Assembly (NCBI GenBank): GCA_022703745.1
Contig: JAKLDB010000029.1
Location: 1-5,847 of the forward strand
DNA: 5,847 bases
Origin: Patescibacteria group bacterium
GTDB lineage: Bacteria; Patescibacteriota; Kazan-3B-28
Direction: 5' to 3'
The notes under the pieces were generated by a model that worked only from the letters and a program-made list of their open reading frames with translations, was not told the origin of the DNA and ran no database searches. Position 1 is the first letter of the stretch. Every line of letters begins with the position of its first letter. Positions 1 through 5,832 of this stretch are shown here, piece after piece. The position numbers were made by a program, and so were the translations under genes.

Positions 1-1480
<1,480 letters not shown>

Positions 1481-1517
1481 GCTCTTGTTTGTTTTCAATA
1501 AGGCTAGTGCCTTATTA

Positions 1518-1536
1518 CTTAAATCGGCGATTTAAG
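1518..1536. repeat. Perfect 9-bp palindrome with 1-nt centre, just upstream of 23S
   Basis: CTTAAATCG-G-CGATTTAAG reads identically on both strands apart from the centre base. It starts 38 nt upstream of the inferred 23S 5' end. As DNA it could be a dimeric operator. As RNA the one-base centre cannot form a tight loop without opening 1-2 pairs, giving a 7-8 bp hairpin in the pre-23S leader that may serve processing. Function is not known. Confidence 0.5.
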
Positions 1537-1593
1537 AAAACCATTAATTTATTTCATTGATGCCACTAATTTTCAATGAACGAAATCTTCAAA

Positions 1594-1716
1594 TGCGAGG
1601 GCAGAAAAGACACAAAAATAGCAGGGGTTCACCCTGCCGCTCTCGAACCCAAGTTAGGTCCGCATCATGCAGGCGTGAAAGTTAGTAAATTCAAATCAGC
1701 CGTGTCTTGAAACGCA
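1594..1716. other. Structured segment, possible small RNA or rRNA leader element (identity unresolved)
   Basis: The ends of this stretch pair with each other: TGCG (1594-1597) with CGCA (1713-1716), and AAGACAC (1607-1613) with GTGTCTT (1702-1708). They enclose about 88 nt containing the hairpin GCAGGG-GTTCA-CCCTGC (1621-1637). On the plus strand, GTTCACCCTGCC...TCGAACC...GTTAGGTCCG...GCAG is reminiscent of bacterial SRP (4.5S) RNA, and CTCGAACCCAAGTTAG also recalls 5S loop C. Neither holds up: the SRP GGAA tetraloop and the helix-8 pairing are missing, and 5S helix III does not pair. It may instead be the transcribed leader of 23S on the minus strand. I am confident only that it can fold. 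Confidence 0.25.
1621..1637 (-). terminator. Terminator-like hairpin upstream of 23S
   Basis: On the minus strand GCAGGG-TGAAC-CCCTGC is followed by TATTTTTGTG, the shape of a short intrinsic terminator. It would lie between the candidate promoter at 1720-1748 and the 23S gene. It may end a short transcript, attenuate rRNA transcription, or simply be leader structure. An alternative pairing, GGGTTC (1650-1645) with GAACCC (1630-1625), would compete with it. Confidence 0.35.
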
Positions 1717-1719
1717 GAG

Positions 1720-1748
1720 AAAATATGGTTGTTTTTGAGGTAACTCAA
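1720..1748 (-). promoter_or_regulatory. Candidate sigma70-type promoter for 23S rRNA
   Basis: On the minus strand TTGAGT (1748-1743) and TATTTT (1725-1720) are separated by exactly 17 nt. The predicted start near 1712 would give a leader of about 230 nt before mature 23S. The -35 lies within the palindrome TTTGAGGTAACTCAAA (1734-1749), which could be a regulator site. The -10 is imperfect, and a weaker alternative (TTGAAA-17-AATAAA) lies closer to the gene, so the assignment is tentative. Confidence 0.4.
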
Positions 1749-1798
1749 ACGCTAAATTGGTGAGATATATATGTCGCTTATGCGACTAGTAAGCATTC

Positions 1799-1804
1799 TA
1801 CTAT
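1799..1804 (+). promoter_or_regulatory. Candidate -10 element directly before the 1809 start
   Basis: TACTAT ends 4 nt before ATG 1809, with only a weak -35 candidate (CTTATG at 1777-1782, 16-nt spacing). No purine-rich ribosome-binding sequence lies between. If used, transcription would start at or just inside the start codon, giving a leaderless or nearly leaderless mRNA. Confidence 0.3.
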
Positions 1805-1808
1805 ATAG

Positions 1809-2180
1809 ATGAATAGCGTGCAAGAGATTTTTGCCATTTTGGACCCTAAAAGTCAATACGGAGGGAGCCCATATCTGGAAATAGCCGATGACTGGTACAA
1901 TGGGGGCGCTATGGAAGAGCTAAAAAAGACCCTATCTGAGATTAAACACCAGCGGAATCCGCACCTGCATTCGGAGCTTCATTTACTGGTAGATGAGGTG
2001 CGACAGAGGTTTGGAGAAACGGCTACTAAGGGAGTGGGTTCGTTTAGTTTTTACTTAGGGTTTTTCAAGCGGTTGGGGGTAGCTAAAGTCCGCCGAATTC
2101 TGGCGGAAGTGATACAGGCAGAAGTGGATCATCCAGAAAAACTTTTTTGGTGGAAGGTTAAGCAGGAATTAAAAAGGTAG
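1809..2180 (+). CDS. Hypothetical protein heading the def-fmt operon
   Basis: A 123-residue protein I do not recognise. It is charged, soluble-looking and probably mostly helical. Segments visible are a helix-rich stretch with ELKKTLSEIKHQRN (about 36-49), LHLLVDEVRQRFGE (57-70), a glycine/aromatic patch GVGSFSFYLGFFKRLG (76-91), and a basic C-terminus ending WWKVKQELKR. There is no signal peptide or membrane helix. It lies 9 nt upstream of def on the same strand, and the def Shine-Dalgarno sequence overlaps its last codons, so the two are very probably co-transcribed. That suggests, but does not show, a translation-related role. The start is uncertain: ATG 1809 has no Shine-Dalgarno sequence and follows a -10-like TACTAT by 4 nt, consistent with a leaderless message. 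An internal ATG at 1911 (Met35), preceded by GGGGGC, is the main alternative. It is likely real because the frame is open over the whole gap and arranged as an operon. Confidence 0.75.
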   Translation: MNSVQEIFAILDPKSQYGGSPYLEIADDWYNGGAMEELKKTLSEIKHQRNPHLHSELHLLVDEVRQRFGETATKGVGSFSFYLGFFKRLGVAKVRRILAEVIQAEVDHPEKLFWWKVKQELKR

Positions 2181-2189
2181 AATATAAAT

Positions 2190-2696
2190 ATGAAGAGAAA
2201 GATTTTACTTGGTGATGTGCAACGAGACTTGGCAGGCTTACGAAAAGTGAGCCAGAAAGTTTTGGAAGTGAATAATGAAACACGTAAGTTGATTGCGGAT
2301 ATGTTTGATTCCATGCACAGCGATAACGGTATTGGTTTGTCTGCACCACAGCTTGGTGTACTGCAGAGAATTATTGTTGCGGAATACACAGAGGGAAAAC
2401 CTGAGGTTCCAAGAACGGTAATTATTAATCCAGAAATTGTTTGGAGATCTAAACAAGAGAAAGCAGATGAGGAAGGTTGCTTATCTTTTCCAAATTTATA
2501 TGGAATGGTACGGAGACCTGAAAAAATTAAGTATCGTGGATTAGATGAGAGTGGAAAGAAGATAGAGGGAAAAGCTAGTGGGTTATTAGCGCGAATAATT
2601 CAGCATGAGTATGATCACCTCGATGGAGTCCTTTTTGTAGATAAAGTCGATGGTGATGTATACATCTACGAGAACAAAAATGGAAAGACGCTATAG
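2190..2696 (+). CDS. def: Peptide deformylase
   Basis: A 168-residue cytoplasmic metalloenzyme that removes the N-formyl group from the first methionine of new proteins. All three family motifs are present: motif 1 GIGLSAPQ (47-54), motif 2 EGCLS (95-99, with metal-ligand Cys97), and motif 3 QHEYDHLDG (138-146, with metal ligands His139 and His143 and catalytic Glu140). The length matches the bacterial enzyme (about 165-170). The start ATG has a rather distant AAAAAGG about 12 nt upstream, inside the end of the preceding gene; no better start exists before motif 1. The 3' end overlaps fmt by 17 nt, so the deformylase and the formylase are coupled, a common bacterial pairing. No key residue is missing and it should be active. 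Confidence 0.97.
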   Translation: MKRKILLGDVQRDLAGLRKVSQKVLEVNNETRKLIADMFDSMHSDNGIGLSAPQLGVLQRIIVAEYTEGKPEVPRTVIINPEIVWRSKQEKADEEGCLSFPNLYGMVRRPEKIKYRGLDESGKKIEGKASGLLARIIQHEYDHLDGVLFVDKVDGDVYIYENKNGKTL

Positions 2697-3612
2697 AGTT
2701 ATTTTTATGGGAACCCCTATCTTCGCCAATCATTCGTTTTTGGCGCTTGCGAAAGATAGCCGATTCCAAATGGTAGCATTGGTAACTCAGCCCGACCGTC
2801 CAGTCGGAAGAAAACAGATATTGCGTTCTCCGATGATAAAATCTATAGCTGATTCTAGAGGAGTTCCGGTATTTCAGCCAACGAAAGTAAAGAATAATCC
2901 GGCATTTTGGCAAGGGCTAAGAGATCTGGAACCAGATGTAATTGTGGTGGCAGCTTATGGGAAGATATTGCCACAAGAAGTATTGGATATACCTAAGAAG
3001 GGGGTGGTGAATGTACATGGTTCATTTTTACCGAAGTACCGGGGAGCTTCTCCGATTGCAGCAGCAATTCTCAATGGAGATAGTGAAACTGGTGTAACGA
3101 TTATGAAGATGAAATTCGAAATGGATGCTGGGGATATTATTGCAAAAAGTGAGCCAGTAAAGATTGCTCAGCGGGATGATGCAGAAACTTTGATGGCCAA
3201 GCTAGCCGAAGTTGGGGCAAAGACTTTGCTTGATACCTTGCCGAAATATTTAGATGAGGAAATAATTCCTATCCCCCAGAATGAAGACGAAGCAACCTAT
3301 GTAAAACTCATTAAGAAAGAAGATGGGTTGATCGATTGGAACAAAGATGAGGAATTCATTTCCCGCCAAGTACGCGCATATTTTCCGTGGCCAAGCGCAT
3401 ATACAATATGGAACGGACAGATGATGAAAATATTACAAGCGGACTTTGAATCAGCAATTGAAAATCCCAAAGGGTCTCTTGCTAAGATAGATGGACAACT
3501 TTACATAGGTAAACTTAAAATCCGTCAACTGCAGTTGTCTGGCAAAAAACCAATGGATGGGAAAGCATTTTTATCAGGTTATCCCCAAAGTATTGGCAAT
3601 AGCTTGATATAA
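2680..3612 (+). CDS. fmt: Methionyl-tRNA formyltransferase
   Basis: A 310-residue cytoplasmic enzyme that transfers a formyl group from 10-formyltetrahydrofolate to initiator Met-tRNA. The N-terminal formyltransferase domain (about 1-200) shows GTPIFA (11-16), TQPDRPVGR (36-44), NVHGSFLPKYRG (111-122) and DAGDI (149-153). The catalytic triad Asn111/His113/Asp149 is intact and sits five residues later than E. coli Asn106/His108/Asp144. The C-terminal tRNA-binding domain contains GLIDW, RAYFPWPSAYT and LQLSGKKPMDGKAFLSGY. Start choice: an in-frame ATG exists at 2650, but ATG 2680 puts the GTP motif at residue 11 exactly as in E. coli. This start lies inside def (17-nt overlap) with no strong ribosome-binding site, which implies translational coupling. 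Length is normal (E. coli 315). Confidence 0.97.
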   Translation: MERRYRVIFMGTPIFANHSFLALAKDSRFQMVALVTQPDRPVGRKQILRSPMIKSIADSRGVPVFQPTKVKNNPAFWQGLRDLEPDVIVVAAYGKILPQEVLDIPKKGVVNVHGSFLPKYRGASPIAAAILNGDSETGVTIMKMKFEMDAGDIIAKSEPVKIAQRDDAETLMAKLAEVGAKTLLDTLPKYLDEEIIPIPQNEDEATYVKLIKKEDGLIDWNKDEEFISRQVRAYFPWPSAYTIWNGQMMKILQADFESAIENPKGSLAKIDGQLYIGKLKIRQLQLSGKKPMDGKAFLSGYPQSIGNSLI

Positions 3613-3613
3613 T
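3605..3613 (+). promoter_or_regulatory. Extended -10 promoter element at the end of fmt
   Basis: TGATATAAT is a perfect TATAAT with the upstream TG of an extended -10 promoter. It overlaps the fmt stop codon. No convincing -35 is present, which extended -10 promoters tolerate. The predicted start near 3620 would give the 47-residue protein its own transcript with a leader of about 50 nt. A second AT-rich candidate, TATATA at 3645-3650, is weaker. Confidence 0.45.
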
Positions 3614-3655
3614 AAGAATGGTTTTATTTGTACTTCAACAGAGTTATATAAACTA

Positions 3656-3671
3656 AAGAGAGGAGACGACC
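3656..3671 (+). promoter_or_regulatory. Strong Shine-Dalgarno sequence of the 47-residue protein
   Basis: AGAGAGGAGACGACC contains AGGAG with 6-7 nt spacing to ATG 3672. It is the best ribosome-binding site among the plus-strand genes here, in contrast to the weak or absent sites of the 1809 gene, def and fmt, and is the main argument that this short frame is translated. Confidence 0.8.
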
Positions 3672-3815
3672 ATGGCATATCTCTATCTCTTGATCGGTAT
3701 TGTAGACCTGATTTTGGTCTTCATTAACCGCGATTGGGGCTTCACGCTAGCAGTGGTGCTTGGCATCATCTACGTGATTTTCGGCTTGTACGAGGTCTTT
3801 ATGCCCCGCAAATAG
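3672..3815 (+). CDS. Small two-helix membrane protein, 47 residues
   Basis: ATG 3672 to TAG 3815 encodes a 47-residue protein that I do not recognise as a named family. Two hydrophobic helices are evident: YLYLLIGIVDLILVFI (about 3-18) and FTLAVVLGIIYVIFGLYEVF (about 24-43), joined by a short polar turn NRDWG and ending in basic PRK. This predicts a hairpin in the cytoplasmic membrane. An acidic residue (Asp12) lies inside helix 1. Support for it being real: AGAGAGGAGACGACC directly before the ATG gives an excellent Shine-Dalgarno sequence with good spacing, an extended -10 lies about 60 nt upstream, and a strong terminator follows 31 nt after the stop. It is short enough to be skipped by routine gene calling. 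Function is unknown; it resembles the general class of small stress- or envelope-associated membrane peptides only in form. Confidence 0.8.
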   Translation: MAYLYLLIGIVDLILVFINRDWGFTLAVVLGIIYVIFGLYEVFMPRK

Positions 3816-3845
3816 GATTTATTCTGGTTTTATTATGATCCTATT
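3811..3845. repeat. 8-bp inverted repeat overlapping the small gene's stop codon
   Basis: AATAGGAT (3811-3818) and ATCCTATT (3838-3845) are perfect inverted copies separated by 19 AT-rich bases, immediately before the terminator hairpin. In RNA it would form a second hairpin next to the terminator, possibly protecting the 3' end of the small mRNA. Confidence 0.5.
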
Positions 3846-3846
3846 C

Positions 3847-3870
3847 AAAACCCCGCATCTGCGGGGTTTT
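3847..3870. terminator. Bidirectional intrinsic terminator between convergent genes
   Basis: AAAACCCCGC-ATCT-GCGGGGTTTT is a perfect 10-bp stem with a 4-nt loop, A-rich on one side and T-rich on the other, so it works in both directions. It ends the plus-strand transcript of the 47-residue protein and the minus-strand operon that stops at 3876. Confidence 0.92.
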
Positions 3871-3875
3871 GGTTT

Positions 3876-4322
3876 CTATCGAACAATGAAATATATTGCC
3901 ACAATTGCCATTAGAATTTGTGGCAACAACCCTATCCCCCAACTTACTGGTTCACGGGCAAATTGCAGTATTGGTCCATGCCAATGATGAAATTGTTTTT
4001 GGATAGGAAGTGAATTCCATTTCTCCCAAAATATGCCGGGAACTTCAAATAAATCGGGAAGGCAAGCAAACATTCCAATTGTAAAAGCGTACCAACGATT
4101 TGTTTCTGGCACTAACCACCACCAAAGTGCCAGCGCTAACAAACCATCCAAGAGTACGAGAACTACATTACCAGTATTTAAATGATGTCCGCCAACAGTG
4201 TCGCGGTGTGGAATAGCGTCCAAAACAAAATGAGAACTAACCGCGGCAAGTGCGGCAGGAGCAGTTTCGGGAATGCCTTGCGAAATTGCGACCCCAGTCA
4301 GAAAGTGAGGCGTAATGAGCAT
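3876..4322 (-). CDS. YdjM/DUF457-like integral membrane protein
   Basis: A 148-residue polytopic membrane protein. It shows the pattern of the YdjM/DUF457 family (membrane proteins described as possible metal-dependent hydrolases): MLITPHFLTG at the N-terminus (His6), SSHFVLDAIPHRD (29-41; His31, Asp35, His39), CLPD (87-90) and FHHWHGP (111-117). These conserved His/Asp residues could bind metal. Hydrophobic segments lie at about 22-36, 52-71, 77-90 and 127-147. It is the last gene of a minus-strand operon: its ATG overlaps the stop of the upstream gene by one base (TAATG), a sign of translational coupling, and a terminator follows 5 nt after the stop. The family assignment is from motif pattern only. 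Catalytic activity is unproven for such small members; an envelope role is inferred from the neighbours. Confidence 0.7.
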   Translation of the reverse strand: MLITPHFLTGVAISQGIPETAPAALAAVSSHFVLDAIPHRDTVGGHHLNTGNVVLVLLDGLLALALWWWLVPETNRWYAFTIGMFACLPDLFEVPGIFWEKWNSLPIQKQFHHWHGPILQFAREPVSWGIGLLPQILMAIVAIYFIVR

Positions 4323-4594
4323 TATTTAATCACAGATAGAGAGCGTTCTAGCACTTCATTGATGCGAGCAAAAAATCCTCCAATTACTGGCAAAAATCCG
4401 AGCTTATCGAAAATCAAACCAGCTAGTCCTAGCACTAGCGCGAGACCAATGGTTGCTCCTAGCGCAGTAAACAAACCGCTCACGAATGAGCGGGCCATCA
4501 AATTACTCCAGCTGTTGTAGTATTTTTCTAGAGCGGTAGCGAACTGACCAAGTGCTTTGGTCGAATCGACCTTTACCTTTTTGGTTATTTTCAT
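4322..4594 (-). CDS. DUF5665-like small membrane protein
   Basis: A 90-residue protein with a basic N-terminus (MKITKKVKVD), an amphipathic stretch TKALGQFATALEKYYNSW (about 12-29), and a glycine-rich hydrophobic hairpin: FVSGLFTALGATIGLALVLGLAGLIF (about 37-62) followed by LPVIGGFFARI (68-78). This order (short helix, Arg-containing entry, glycine-rich membrane segment, then LPVIGxF) resembles DUF5665 proteins; function is unknown. The frame stays open upstream to 4717, but that part overlaps the preceding gene, and ATG 4594 gives a natural basic start, so I choose 4594. It begins 17 nt after the upstream gene and overlaps the next by one base. No Shine-Dalgarno sequence precedes the ATG; an extended -10 sits 6 nt upstream, so it may also be made from a leaderless transcript. 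Confidence 0.78.
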   Translation of the reverse strand: MKITKKVKVDSTKALGQFATALEKYYNSWSNLMARSFVSGLFTALGATIGLALVLGLAGLIFDKLGFLPVIGGFFARINEVLERSLSVIK

Positions 4595-4600
4595 ATTTGT

Positions 4601-4609
4601 ATTATACCA
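4601..4609 (-). promoter_or_regulatory. Internal extended -10 promoter before the DUF5665-like gene
   Basis: On the minus strand TGGTATAAT is a perfect extended -10. Six bases (ACAAAT) separate it from ATG 4594, so initiation would fall on or next to the A of the start codon, giving a leaderless message. No clear -35 is present. It lies partly within the short gap after the upstream gene's stop. Confidence 0.45.
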
Positions 4610-4611
4610 AC

Positions 4612-5100
4612 CTAAGCGCTTTTTGACTTGGCAACTGCGATAACATTTTCCTGAATATCGTTTAGGGAGTAATTTACATTCCCTAACCAACCGCCAAAAG
4701 GACGAATGTACTTCCAACGAGCCACCATTGCCTTAGGTTCCGGTGAACCACTTTCGTCGTATTTAAACAACAGCTCGGAAGTGTAAGCAATCGATTCATC
4801 CCAAGACGCAAAATCGCGGTAACCGCGATAGTTTTTACTCCCACTACGAAAATCTTTAATCCCCCACGCGTTGTAATCGCCCGCTAATTTTTTACCGTAA
4901 CCACTTTCAGCGGCGGACAGTGCAACTATCATTTGCCAGTTGGGATATTTCACCAAAACACTTGCTGGAAGAGGGCTCTTTTTTTCATCCAAAAATCCCT
5001 GCAGTTCCACAACAATTGGGTCAACTGCCGGTTGGGGCTGATAAATAGGGGTTGAAACTGACGAAATAAGGGCAAATATTGCCCCCAACAGATTGTCCAT
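4612..5100 (-). CDS. Small exported glucosaminidase/lysozyme-like protein
   Basis: A 162-residue protein. The N-terminus has a hydrophobic stretch LLGAIFALISSVS (about 4-16) then a proline-rich linker (PIYQPQPAVDP), which suggests export or membrane anchoring. The main domain (about 45-160) has the signature of peptidoglycan glucosaminidase/lysozyme-like hydrolases: an AAESGYGK block (63-70) with candidate catalytic Glu65, then YNAWGIK (76-82), then FASWDESIAYTSELL (97-111). Expected role: cleavage of peptidoglycan glycan strands, in cell-wall turnover. Start: GTG at 5106 overlaps the Shine-Dalgarno GGGAGG, whereas ATG 5100 lies 5 nt after it, so ATG 5100 is preferred; the GTG start would add MK. 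It is first in a three-gene operon with two membrane proteins and has its own promoter. The exact family (GH73-like versus transglycosylase-like) cannot be fixed by eye. Confidence 0.75.
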   Translation of the reverse strand: MDNLLGAIFALISSVSTPIYQPQPAVDPIVVELQGFLDEKKSPLPASVLVKYPNWQMIVALSAAESGYGKKLAGDYNAWGIKDFRSGSKNYRGYRDFASWDESIAYTSELLFKYDESGSPEPKAMVARWKYIRPFGGWLGNVNYSLNDIQENVIAVAKSKSA

Positions 5101-5105
5101 TTTCA

Positions 5106-5111
5106 CCTCCC
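5106..5111 (-). promoter_or_regulatory. Shine-Dalgarno site that decides the 5100 start
   Basis: On the minus strand GGGAGG is followed by TGAAA and then ATG 5100-5098. The alternative GTG start at 5106 uses the last G of this site and would have no spacing, so ATG 5100 is chosen. Confidence 0.8.
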
Positions 5112-5145
5112 GACGCCAAACATAGCCCCCATTAGGCGTAGGGTC

Positions 5146-5174
5146 AGAATAGCATAAAAGGGATAAGCGGTCAA
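5146..5174 (-). promoter_or_regulatory. Sigma70-type promoter of the envelope operon
   Basis: On the minus strand TTGACC (5174-5169) and TATTCT (5151-5146) are separated by exactly 17 nt. The predicted start near 5139 gives a leader of about 40 nt with the Shine-Dalgarno site at its end. It is the best -35/-10 pair in the window. Confidence 0.75.
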
Positions 5175-5175
5175 G

Positions 5176-5209
5176 CCCAAAAACCCGCTATGGAAGCGGG
5201 TTTCTTGGG
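5176..5209 (-). terminator. Second hairpin terminator just upstream of the operon promoter
   Basis: AAACCCGCT-ATGGA-AGCGGGTTT forms a 9-bp stem with a 5-nt loop, extended by CCCAA/TTGGG. On the minus strand the hairpin runs into TTTTTGGG. It abuts the -35 of the next promoter, so it probably insulates the operon from read-through of the 5332-5832 gene. It could also act on the plus strand, but no plus-strand gene lies nearby. Confidence 0.6.
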
Positions 5210-5263
5210 ATATATTGTGAACAAAACGAAACTTTATCTGAAAGAGAAATAAGTGAAGTTTGG

Positions 5264-5316
5264 AAAAAAAAAGAGCACTGATGCTTGATGTTAAAACCAA
5301 GACTTATTCAGTGCTC
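5264..5316 (-). terminator. Intrinsic terminator of the 5332-5832 gene
   Basis: On the minus strand GAGCACTGA...TCAGTGCTC pairs as 9 bp, with an inner CTTG/CAAG helix in the loop, followed directly by nine T residues (A9 at 5264-5272 on the plus strand). It lies 15 nt after the stop codon. Confidence 0.9.
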
Positions 5317-5331
5317 AACAGTGAGCGCAGT

Positions 5332-5832
5332 TCACAGATACTTTTCCCACAAGACCTTCTTGTCTGGGGATCGGGTGAGGATGAGACTTAGGTAAAACCA
5401 TGCCTTGGGGGAGGTATTCTCCTCAAAGACTGCTACACAGAGTTGCTGATAGCTAGCCTCGCCATTATCGCCAGGCATTTCACTCTTCCAAACCACCGCT
5501 CGAATCACAGGAAGGCAGTTGTAAAGTGGACTGGTCCAAATGCCACCATCCTTAACTTCCTCTACTTTCCTGCTGGGTTCTTGACGCTGGATGGCAGCAA
5601 TGTGACGGTCGAGCAATGCCGGAACGTCGTTGTAGGGGGGAGCTGTGAGTAACTCAACTACTCCTGCCCACGCCCATGTTGAAAGCTGACAAAGTATCAC
5701 TGCTACCGGACCGTCTTTGCAGACTTGTCCGGCCAATGCCTTGGCAGCAGTCAAACATGCTTCGTTAGTGAACTGCTTAATGTCCGTGTTTGCAAGTTGC
5801 AAGTGAAACCTCCTCGACTGGGATGCAGCCAT
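5332..5832 (-). CDS. Hypothetical protein, 166 residues
   Basis: An unrecognised protein. It is soluble-looking, with no clear signal peptide. Visible features are a Cys/Ala-rich hydrophobic region (about 23-65: KALAGQVCKDGPVAVILCQL, then STWAWAGVVELL), a central polar part (RQEPSRKVEEVKDGG, about 83-97), and an aromatic C-terminal part (CLPVIRAVVWKSEM; VAVFEENTSPKAWFYLSLIL). It has four cysteines and many tryptophans; Cys38 and Cys48 lie close together, but there is no classical zinc motif. Starts: ATG 5832 has AGGA 5 nt upstream, but a perfect AGGAGG lies 6 nt before a TTG at 5802 (Leu11), so a 156-residue form is a real alternative. By eye it is richer in G and C than its neighbours, a weak hint of separate origin. 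It is monocistronic as far as the window shows, followed by two terminators. Being a real gene is well supported; function is unknown. Confidence 0.78.
   Translation of the reverse strand: MAASQSRRFHLQLANTDIKQFTNEACLTAAKALAGQVCKDGPVAVILCQLSTWAWAGVVELLTAPPYNDVPALLDRHIAAIQRQEPSRKVEEVKDGGIWTSPLYNCLPVIRAVVWKSEMPGDNGEASYQQLCVAVFEENTSPKAWFYLSLILTRSPDKKVLWEKYL

Larger units (their letters stand above)
1481..1808. other. Divergent gene-free region between 23S rRNA and the def/fmt operon
   Basis: About 330 nt without a credible coding region. It must contain the start signals for the 23S gene (leftward) and the 1809 gene (rightward). Seen by eye: a perfect palindrome at 1518-1536 (CTTAAATCG-G-CGATTTAAG); an 8-bp inverted repeat with a 12-nt loop at 1553-1580 (TTCATTGA/TCAATGAA); a GC hairpin at 1621-1637; the palindrome TTTGAGGTAACTCAAA at 1734-1749; and GTCGC-TTAT-GCGAC at 1773-1786. 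There is no tRNA and no 16S 3' end, so this is not an ordinary 16S-23S spacer. Confidence 0.8.

Noticed and set aside
1606..1709. 5S rRNA on the plus strand
   Set aside because: The terminal pairing and a CGAAC...AAGTTA string are suggestive, but helix III does not pair, loop E is absent and the 3' half has the wrong length.
1590..1720. tRNA gene in the spacer upstream of 23S
   Set aside because: TTCGAG- and TTCACC-like strings occur, but no 5-bp T stem with a 7-nt loop, anticodon arm or acceptor pairing could be built.
2129..2913. Minus-strand open frames of 63-112 codons opposite def and fmt
   Set aside because: They are shadows of two genes with full catalytic motifs, have no ribosome sites, and their translations are rich in Arg, His, Ser and Cys.
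3618..3656. 12-codon leader peptide (ATG 3618) before the small membrane protein
   Set aside because: It lacks a ribosome site and has no attenuator-like codon run; it would start at or before the predicted transcript start.
4182..4520. Plus-strand 112-codon frame
   Set aside because: It is antisense to the YdjM-like and DUF5665-like genes, which have coherent membrane-protein sequences; low-complexity polar translation.
4595..4717. N-terminal extension of the DUF5665-like gene to 4717
   Set aside because: It would overlap the end of the upstream hydrolase gene by about 100 nt and adds Cys/Arg-rich sequence unlike the family; ATG 4594 is the natural start.
5103..5300. Minus-strand 65-codon frame
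   Set aside because: It spans a terminator hairpin, a consensus promoter and the Shine-Dalgarno site of the next gene, so the region is regulatory.
5443..5652. Plus-strand 69-codon frame
   Set aside because: Antisense to the 166-residue gene, with no ribosome site or promoter.
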